From Halobacteria archaeon (GTDB lineage Archaea > Halobacteriota > Methanoliparia > Methanoliparales > Methanoliparaceae): 10,964 bases of DNA. The translations under genes were made by a program, and so were the position numbers. The notes under the pieces are model-generated. The model ran no database searches. It saw only the letters and a list, made by a program, of their open reading frames with translations, and was not told the DNA's origin. Shown here one piece after another: positions 6,732-10,964 of this stretch (position 1 is the first letter of the stretch; each line of letters begins with the position of its first letter). The DNA lies in NCBI GenBank assembly GCA_013329575.1, contig DUJX01000124.1:1-10964 (forward strand), in the 5' to 3' direction.

Positions 6732-7394
6732 ATGTCTATAGAACGTAAATTTATATCTGAATCTATAGAAAAGACTCGACTGAGTGAATTTCTTGCTAAA
6801 TCTTTGAGTAATGCTGGTTATGGCGGATCTGAGATTAACCGAACTCCATTAGGTACTCAGATTATCACTTATGTAGAAAAGCCCGGTCTGGTCATCGGTA
6901 AAGGCGGAGAGAATATAAGAAGTATCACGGAAGAGGTTAAACGAAGATTCAAGTTCGATAATCCTCAGATCGAGGTATTAGAGGCAAAAAAAACAAGGCT
7001 AAATCCTTTGATTATGGCGAATAAACTTGCAAATCTGCTCGAGCGAGGATGGTATTTTAGAAGAGCAGGGCATTCTATACTGAACGAGATTATGGGTGAG
7101 GGTGCTCTCGGATGTGAGATAAAGATCTCGGGAAAGCTCACAGGACCGAGGGCGAGAACAGAAAAATTCATTAAAGGTTACATGATTCATTCGGGAGAGC
7201 CTGTATATGATATCGTAGAGACAGGTTTTGCGATCGCCAAGAAGAAGTTGGGAGTCATAGGTGTGAGTGTTCGTATCCTGCCTCCTGATGCAAAATTACC
7301 CGACAAATATAATATCTTGGATATAGTAGAGACAGAGACGGTTGAAGAAGAGAAGACAAAAGGTGATGCTGTTGGTAGTGACGAAAGCGAGTGA
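6732..7394 (+). CDS. rps3: 30S ribosomal protein S3 (uS3)
   Basis: S3 is at the mRNA entry tunnel of the small subunit and has helicase-like unwinding activity in the family. The N-terminal KH domain carries the nucleic-acid-binding loop GKGG (56-59) in KPGLVIGKGGENIRSI. The C-terminal S3 domain includes ERGWYFRRAGHSIL and GALGCEIKISGKLTGPRART (split, about 96-140), followed by GVIGVSVRILPPDAKLPD. The 220-residue length is archaeal, and the last 20 or so residues are acidic. There are no bases between L22 and S3. Its 3' end overlaps the L29 start by 17 bases. Confidence 0.98.
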   Translation: MSIERKFISESIEKTRLSEFLAKSLSNAGYGGSEINRTPLGTQIITYVEKPGLVIGKGGENIRSITEEVKRRFKFDNPQIEVLEAKKTRLNPLIMANKLANLLERGWYFRRAGHSILNEIMGEGALGCEIKISGKLTGPRARTEKFIKGYMIHSGEPVYDIVETGFAIAKKKLGVIGVSVRILPPDAKLPDKYNILDIVETETVEEEKTKGDAVGSDESE

Positions 7395-7584
7395 GATACG
7401 TGAGATGGATAGGGATAAGAGAGAGAAGACTCTAAAAAATCTTCAATATAATCTTATCAAGAGACGCGGCGAGATATCAAGCGGTGGGGCATTGAAAAAT
7501 CCTGGTGAGATAAAAGAGATTAGAAGGGCGATAGCGCGTATTAAGACTGTTGAGAACGAGATTAGAAGAAAAGAAAGAGACTAA
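7378..7584 (+). CDS. rpl29: 50S ribosomal protein L29 (uL29)
   Basis: L29 is a small two-helix protein next to the exit tunnel. With the GTG start at 7378 it has 68 residues, the normal size, and begins TKASEIREMDRDKRE, matching archaeal relatives. The archaeal signature is GGALKNPGEIKEIRRAIAR (about 36-54). An ATG at 7342 and others at 7363-7366 are in frame, but they would place the ribosome-binding site AAGGTGAT (about 7360-7367) inside the gene. That site is well spaced for 7378. The gene overlaps S3 by 17 bases, so translation is probably coupled. Confidence 0.93.
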   Translation: MTKASEIREMDRDKREKTLKNLQYNLIKRRGEISSGGALKNPGEIKEIRRAIARIKTVENEIRRKERD

Positions 7585-7617
7585 TAGTGAAAAATAATAG
7601 ATTAATATATCGATGAG

Positions 7618-7914
7618 ATGAGATTAAAACCTGACAATATCCTATATCATGAATTGATTGGATTGAATGTCCGAATAAAAGATTCGGTTAATCCCTGTCT
7701 GATCGGATTGAGTGGTAAAATAATAGACGAGACAAAAAATTTGGTTATAATCCAACAAGATGCGTCTATAAAAAAAATTTCGAAGATAGGGACAAAATTT
7801 GTCTTTAGAAATCCTAAATGTAACGAATCTTGGAACGAGATCCTTGTAGATGGGTCATTATTGTTGGGTAGACCTGAAGATCGAGTTAAAAAAATGACAT
7901 TAAAAAAGGGGTAA
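7618..7914 (+). CDS. rnp1: ribonuclease P protein component 1 (Rpp29/Pop4)
   Basis: This is the archaeal homologue of eukaryotic Rpp29/Pop4, a protein subunit of RNase P, which removes 5' leaders from pre-tRNAs. In the archaeal enzyme it pairs with Rpp21 and binds the specificity part of the RNA. The 98-residue protein is a small Sm-like beta-barrel. ILYHELIGLNVRIKDSVNPC (about 8-27) leads into the strand GLSGKIIDETKNLVII, with KFVFRNPK and DGSLLLGRPEDRVKK at the end. It starts 33 bases after L29 without a strong ribosome-binding site, the largest gap in this part of the operon. It is followed three bases later by S17. Confidence 0.93.
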   Translation: MRLKPDNILYHELIGLNVRIKDSVNPCLIGLSGKIIDETKNLVIIQQDASIKKISKIGTKFVFRNPKCNESWNEILVDGSLLLGRPEDRVKKMTLKKG

Positions 7915-7917
7915 ATT

Positions 7918-8232
7918 ATGAGTGCGATTGGGTATAATGTTCCTATTCCAAAAGAACAATGTAATGATCCGACCTGTCCTTTCCATGGATCTTTGTCGAT
8001 ACGAGGGCAGGTCTTTGTAGGTGAAGCGGTGAGTCAGAGCGAGGGTACTGTTGTCGTAAAGAAAGAACGAAACCATTATGTAAAGAAGTACAAAAGGTAT
8101 GAACGGAGAACATCTAAGATTCATGCACATACTCCACCATGCATCAAGGTGAATAAAGGAGATACTGTAAGAATAGCCGAGTGTAGGCCTATCTCCAAGA
8201 CGGTATCTTTTGTCGTGATTGAAAAATTATAG
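7918..8232 (+). CDS. rps17: 30S ribosomal protein S17 (uS17)
   Basis: S17 binds 16S rRNA helices 7 and 11 and is an early assembly protein. The 104 residues are the archaeal form, related to eukaryotic S11. An N-terminal extension with the archaeal [10 protein letters not shown] (15-24) is present. The OB-fold follows, with [21 protein letters not shown] (split; about 27-47), [16 protein letters not shown] and [19 protein letters not shown]. The start ATG lies three bases after the rnp1 stop. A G-rich AAGGGG before that stop could serve as its ribosome-binding site. Confidence 0.97.
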   Translation: MSAIGYNVPIPKEQCNDPTCPFHGSLSIRGQVFVGEAVSQSEGTVVVKKERNHYVKKYKRYERRTSKIHAHTPPCIKVNKGDTVRIAECRPISKTVSFVVIEKL

Positions 8233-8243
8233 TCTCTATAATC

Positions 8244-8251
8244 TATAAAAT
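8244..8251 (+). promoter_or_regulatory. candidate internal TATA box giving a leaderless L14 mRNA
   Basis: TATAAAAT lies in the 38-base gap between S17 and L14. Its centre is about 24-25 bases before the L14 ATG, which is where transcription should begin in Archaea. The L14 start has no Shine-Dalgarno of the GGTGAT kind found before many genes here. Together these suggest an internal promoter that produces a leaderless or nearly leaderless transcript. Confidence 0.4.
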
Positions 8252-8270
8252 AACTTAAAACGAGATAAAT

Positions 8271-8669
8271 ATGAAATCAATAAAATCAAATGTCTCAAAA
8301 GCTCTTCAAAAGAAGTCTAGATTGGTCTGTGCAGATAATAGTGGAGCTAAATTATTAGAGATAATCGCGGTTAAAGGATACAGAGGTGTTAAACGAAGAT
8401 ATCCAAAAGCTGGTATCGGTGATGTTGTAGTAGTGAGCATAAAGAAAGGTGTCCCTGAGATGAGAAAACAGGTATCAACGGCAGTGATAATAAGACAGAG
8501 AAAAGAATTTAAGAGACCGGACGGTTCTACAATACAGTTTGAAGATAATGCTGCCGTTCTTATGGACGAAACAGGAGAGACTAAAGCATCAGAAATAAAA
8601 GGACCTGCAGCTAGAGAGGCCGCCGAGAGATTTCCAAAGATTGCGTCTTTAGCGTCTATCATAATATAA
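8271..8669 (+). CDS. rpl14: 50S ribosomal protein L14 (uL14)
   Basis: L14 is a five-strand barrel protein at the subunit interface next to L19/L24e and is the target of ribosome silencing and anti-association factors in the family. The 132 residues are archaeal. [20 protein letters not shown] (about 18-37) is the family hallmark, followed by [33 protein letters not shown] and NAAVLMD, then [18 protein letters not shown]. The gap to S17 is 38 bases, longer than elsewhere in the operon, and contains a TATA-like box. L24 follows 11 bases later with GGTGA before it. Confidence 0.97.
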   Translation: MKSIKSNVSKALQKKSRLVCADNSGAKLLEIIAVKGYRGVKRRYPKAGIGDVVVVSIKKGVPEMRKQVSTAVIIRQRKEFKRPDGSTIQFEDNAAVLMDETGETKASEIKGPAAREAAERFPKIASLASIII

Positions 8670-8680
8670 GGTGAATAAAA

Positions 8681-9052
8681 ATGGTTAAAAGTATAAATAC
8701 TATATCTAAACAGCCGAGAAAACAACGAAAGTTTCTCTACACTGCACCGTTTCATATCAGACAAAGCTTTGTGGGTGCGCATCTTAGCAAGGAATTAAGG
8801 GACGAATATGGTAAGAGGAGTATACCTGTTGTAAAAGGTGACAAAGTTCTCGTGGTTAGGGGCGACGATGACGGTAAAGAGGGAAAAGTCTTGAACGTTG
8901 ATCTTAAAAAGGTAAGAATATTTATTGATGGTGTATCGTTGGTAAAGTCTGATGGGACCGAGGTTCCGAGAGCAATACATCCTTCTAATGTAATTATAAC
9001 AAAATTAAATTTGGAAGACGAAGAAAGAAAGAAACTTTTGGAGAGGAGATAG
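8681..9052 (+). CDS. rpl24: 50S ribosomal protein L24 (uL24)
   Basis: L24 is one of the first proteins to bind 23S rRNA, near the tunnel exit. The 123-residue archaeal/eukaryotic L26-like form begins with [19 protein letters not shown] (split; about 9-26). It has the KOW motif in [21 protein letters not shown] (split; about 49-67). It ends with [15 protein letters not shown] residues (here [16 protein letters not shown]). AAGGTGA lies a few bases before the ATG. The stop is one base before the S4e start codon. Confidence 0.97.
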   Translation: MVKSINTISKQPRKQRKFLYTAPFHIRQSFVGAHLSKELRDEYGKRSIPVVKGDKVLVVRGDDDGKEGKVLNVDLKKVRIFIDGVSLVKSDGTEVPRAIHPSNVIITKLNLEDEERKKLLERR

Positions 9053-9053
9053 A

Positions 9054-9752
9054 TTGACAGCATATCAAAAGAGATTATCGGTACCTAATCTTTATCCTAT
9101 CAACAAAAAAAGCAATAAATGGGTTGTAAAGTCTAATCCGGGCCCTCATTCGTATGAAAAGAGTGTTCCTTTATTGATTCTGCTTAGAGAGTATTTAAGG
9201 AAGGTAGATACGAAGAAAGAGGCAAAATATGTACTAGAGAACGGGTTGGCGCTGGTAGATGGTAGGGTACGTAAGGCATATCGGTTCCCTATAGGTTTAT
9301 TCGATGTTATAACTCTTGTACCTGAAAAAGTAAGTTACCGAGTATTACTGACATCTAAAGGCAACTTGACTTTGAAACAGGTGGAAGATGCCAATGTTAA
9401 GTTATGCAGAATAAATACAAAACAAAAGGTGAAGGGTGGAGCGATTCAGATAGGATTACACGATGGAACGACTTTGCAGGTTAGTGAGGATTATAAGACT
9501 AAAGATTCCTTGCTCTTATCTATTCCAGATAAAAAGATCTTGAAACATTTAAGATACGAAGAGGGATCATTGGTTATGATTACCGATGGTAAACAAGTAG
9601 GAAGAATAGGTAAGATAAAACAGATTGAGATAAAAGAGGGGTCCAGTCCAAATATAGTTACGATTGAATCACAAAATGGTACTTTTGACACAACAGACGA
9701 TTATGTATTTGTTATTGGGGAGGATAAACCAGAATTGGGTGGATTGATATGA
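9054..9752 (+). CDS. rps4e: 30S ribosomal protein S4e (eS4)
   Basis: S4e is found only in Archaea and eukaryotes, so its presence in the spc cluster supports an archaeal origin. The 232-residue protein starts QKRLSVPNLYPI and has WVVKSNPGPHSYEKSVPLL (about 23-41). The S4-like RNA-binding part follows (REYLRKVDTKKEAKYVL and VDGRVRK), with the central S4e domain and a KOW-like segment GKQVGRIGKIKQIE around 180. The start is TTG at 9054 and is supported by GGAGAGGAGAT just upstream. The TGA stop overlaps the L5 start as ATGA. Confidence 0.97.
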   Translation: MTAYQKRLSVPNLYPINKKSNKWVVKSNPGPHSYEKSVPLLILLREYLRKVDTKKEAKYVLENGLALVDGRVRKAYRFPIGLFDVITLVPEKVSYRVLLTSKGNLTLKQVEDANVKLCRINTKQKVKGGAIQIGLHDGTTLQVSEDYKTKDSLLLSIPDKKILKHLRYEEGSLVMITDGKQVGRIGKIKQIEIKEGSSPNIVTIESQNGTFDTTDDYVFVIGEDKPELGGLI

Positions 9753-10276
9753 CCGAGGCTATTGAATATAAAAACCCGATGAGAGCACCCCACGTATATA
9801 AAGTCGTGGTACATATTGGTGTAGGAGAGAGCGGTACTAGGCTTACTAACGCGATGAAAGTTTTAGAAACGATAACAGGGCAAAAACCTACCAGAACTTT
9901 TGCCAAAAAGACGAGACCTGCGTTTGGTATTAAGAAAGGCGAGCCAATCGGGTGTAAGGTTACTCTTCGTAAGAAGAAAGCGGATGCGTTCTTGAAGAAT
10001 GCGTTAAATGTTATTAATTATACGTTATACGAGGATCAATTTGATGATACGGGTAATTTTTCCTTTGGAGTTGTAGAACACTTGGGATTTCCAAATATCA
10101 AGTACGATCCGGCTATTGGAATATTTGGTATGGATATCGTCGTATCAATCGAGAGGCCTGGTGTACGTGTAAAAGCGAGAAGAATAAAGAGAGGGACTAT
10201 CCCCAGATCGCATAGGATTAATAAAGATGAAGCGGTCAATTTTGCAAAATATCAATTAGGAATTAAGGTGATTTAA
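9749..10276 (+). CDS. rpl5: 50S ribosomal protein L5 (uL5)
   Basis: L5 binds 5S rRNA and contacts the P-site tRNA in the central protuberance. The 175-residue length is archaeal. Conserved parts are [21 protein letters not shown] (split; about 9-28), [33 protein letters not shown] spread over 43-75, [21 protein letters not shown] and the end [14 protein letters not shown]. It overlaps S4e by four bases. The S14 ribosome-binding site GGTGAT lies inside its last codons. Confidence 0.98.
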   Translation: MTEAIEYKNPMRAPHVYKVVVHIGVGESGTRLTNAMKVLETITGQKPTRTFAKKTRPAFGIKKGEPIGCKVTLRKKKADAFLKNALNVINYTLYEDQFDDTGNFSFGVVEHLGFPNIKYDPAIGIFGMDIVVSIERPGVRVKARRIKRGTIPRSHRINKDEAVNFAKYQLGIKVI

Positions 10277-10277
10277 A

Positions 10278-10451
10278 TTGAACAGCAATGATAAACATTC
10301 CGGACCAACAAACAAGATTTTTGGCCGTGGTGCAAATAAATGTTATAGATGTGGGCGAAGACAGGGGCTAGTTCGTAGATATAACTTGTATCTATGCAGA
10401 CAATGTTTTAGAGAATTAGCCGGAAGTTTGGGATTTAAAAAATATTGGTGA
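10278..10451 (+). CDS. rps14: 30S ribosomal protein S14 (uS14, zinc type)
   Basis: This is a 57-residue gene that short-gene filters could miss. S14 is in the head of the small subunit, close to S3 and S10. The zinc-binding pair of CxxC motifs is complete: C22-C25 (CYRC) and C40-C43 (CRQC). Around it are [20 protein letters not shown] (starting at residue 16) and [13 protein letters not shown] at the C-terminus, typical of the archaeal/eukaryotic S29 form. The start is TTG at 10278, the only suitable in-frame codon, with GGTGAT (10267-10272) upstream. It begins one base after L5 and ends six bases before S8. Confidence 0.95.
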   Translation: MNSNDKHSGPTNKIFGRGANKCYRCGRRQGLVRRYNLYLCRQCFRELAGSLGFKKYW

Positions 10452-10457
10452 TTTAAA

Positions 10458-10847
10458 ATGTTACTCGATCCTTTAGCAAACTCGTTATCTATAATTAAGA
10501 ATGCAGAGAAGAGTGGTAAACCTGAATGTATTCTTAAACCTGCATCAAAGTTAATAGGCAATACTTTACGAGTGTTCTATAAAAAAGGGTATATTGGTGA
10601 GTTTGAATTTATAGAAGACGGGCATGGGGGCAGATTTAAAGTAAATCTTATCGGAAAGATCAATAATTGTGGTGTGATAAAACCCAGGTTTTCCGTTAAG
10701 ATGGAAGAATTCAATGTATGGGAAGAAAGATATCTTCCTGCTAAGAACGTAGGTAGTATGATCATATCTACTCCAAAAGGAATTATTTCTCATCAAGAGG
10801 CAGAAGACCTGAATACAGGCGGAGTGCTTATAGCATTTGTATATTAA
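10458..10847 (+). CDS. rps8: 30S ribosomal protein S8 (uS8)
   Basis: S8 binds helix 21 of 16S rRNA in the central domain and acts in autogenous control of the spc operon in bacteria and reportedly in some archaea. The 129 residues are the archaeal form, related to eukaryotic S15a. MLLDPLANSLSIIKNAEKSGK starts the protein (split here). KGYIGEFEFIEDGHGG, IKPRFSVKMEEF and YLPAKNVGSMIISTPKG follow, ending EDLNTGGVLIAFVY. The ribosome-binding arrangement before it is identical to that of S14. The next 100 bases are non-coding, the longest gap within the ribosomal operon in this window. Confidence 0.97.
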   Translation: MLLDPLANSLSIIKNAEKSGKPECILKPASKLIGNTLRVFYKKGYIGEFEFIEDGHGGRFKVNLIGKINNCGVIKPRFSVKMEEFNVWEERYLPAKNVGSMIISTPKGIISHQEAEDLNTGGVLIAFVY

Positions 10848-10860
10848 ATTGAAAACAGAT

Positions 10861-10936
10861 GTTCTTCACTCCTGTATAAGGTAAACCTACACCGTGAGAT
10901 CATAATCCTGCCTTGTGCAGGACGGGAGTAAAGAAC
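10861..10936 (-). repeat. palindromic element, copy 2, between S8 and the next gene
   Basis: A 15-position stem joins 10861-10875 (GTTCTTCACTCCTGT) to 10922-10936 (ACGGGAGTAAAGAAC), with one C-A mismatch and one T-G wobble. Immediately inside the right arm is a perfect 5-bp hairpin, CCTGC/GCAGG with a five-base loop (10907-10921). On the left side AGG/CCT (10879-10888) can pair. Read on the - strand, it shows ACTCC, CCTGC, ACAAGG, GTGTAGGT and ACAGGAGTG in that order, as in copy 1 at 2512-2598. It could also work as an RNA structure in the operon mRNA just before the next gene. Which strand is functional is unknown. Confidence 0.7.
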
Positions 10937-10947
10937 CAAAGGTTTTT

Positions 10948-10964
10948 ATGACTATAAATGTAAA
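10948..10964 (+). CDS. possible start of the next ribosomal gene (L6 expected)
   Basis: An ATG at 10948 is preceded by AAAGG at 10938-10942, spaced like a ribosome-binding site, and reads M-T-I-N-V before the edge. In archaeal spc operons L6 normally follows S8, which makes L6 the expectation. Too few residues are visible to recognise a protein, and a later ATG is possible, so this is inferred from gene order only. Confidence 0.3.

Noticed and set aside
8306..8782. A 158-residue - strand frame across L14 and L24
   Set aside because: It spans two clear ribosomal genes and the gap between them, and resembles no protein; long antisense frames are common opposite such genes.
10861..10936. Known riboswitch or self-cleaving ribozyme after S8
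   Set aside because: I looked for conserved cores of TPP, fluoride and hammerhead types and did not find them, so only a structured repeat is claimed.
10861..10936. CRISPR repeat or a terminal piece of an insertion sequence
   Set aside because: There is no tandem array with spacers, no transposase frame and no obvious target duplication at the ends; a MITE remains possible but unproven.

Overview
This window is archaeal, most likely from an AT-rich euryarchaeote. The ribosomal gene order is archaeal, with S4e inside the spc cluster and an RNase P protein gene between L29 and S17. The ribosomal proteins have archaeal lengths and motifs. Shine-Dalgarno sites of the GGTGAT type precede many genes, TATA-box-like octamers precede promoters, and GTG and TTG starts are common. 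The PAS sensor protein and the pyrBI pair fit a methanogen-related euryarchaeote, but I cannot name a genus.

Layout. Bases 2-688 hold the 3' part of a PAS-domain sensor protein on the + strand, cut by the window edge. It converges on pyrB-pyrI, which are on the - strand (1250-2176 and 790-1230) and encode the catalytic and regulatory chains of aspartate carbamoyltransferase. Diverging from pyrB is an all-alpha dUTPase/MazG-like nucleotide pyrophosphatase (2336-2776). About 300 bases without a gene follow, with two candidate TATA boxes and some weak hairpins. From 3076 to the right edge runs a compact ribosomal-protein operon: L3, L4, L23, L2, S19, L22, S3, L29, Rnp1 (Rpp29/Pop4), S17, L14, L24, S4e, L5, S14, S8, and the probable first codons of the next gene (L6 expected). 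Most junctions are 0-13 bases or overlap, so translation is probably coupled. L14 has its own TATA-like box placed for a leaderless transcript.

The most unusual signal is a pair of similar palindromic elements. One (about 2512-2598) lies in frame inside the dUTPase-like gene and accounts for a non-conserved insert between its two metal-binding motifs. The other (10861-10936) fills the S8-L6 gap in the opposite orientation. They share an outer ACTCC/GGAGT stem, a hairpin with an ACAAG loop, and a GTGTAGGT hairpin, all in the same order. This suggests a small dispersed repeat family or structured RNA that can insert into both coding and intergenic DNA.

Functionally the left third concerns pyrimidine nucleotides (UMP synthesis by PyrBI; probable dUTP removal) plus a signalling protein. 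The right two thirds make the large and small ribosomal subunits and one RNase P subunit.
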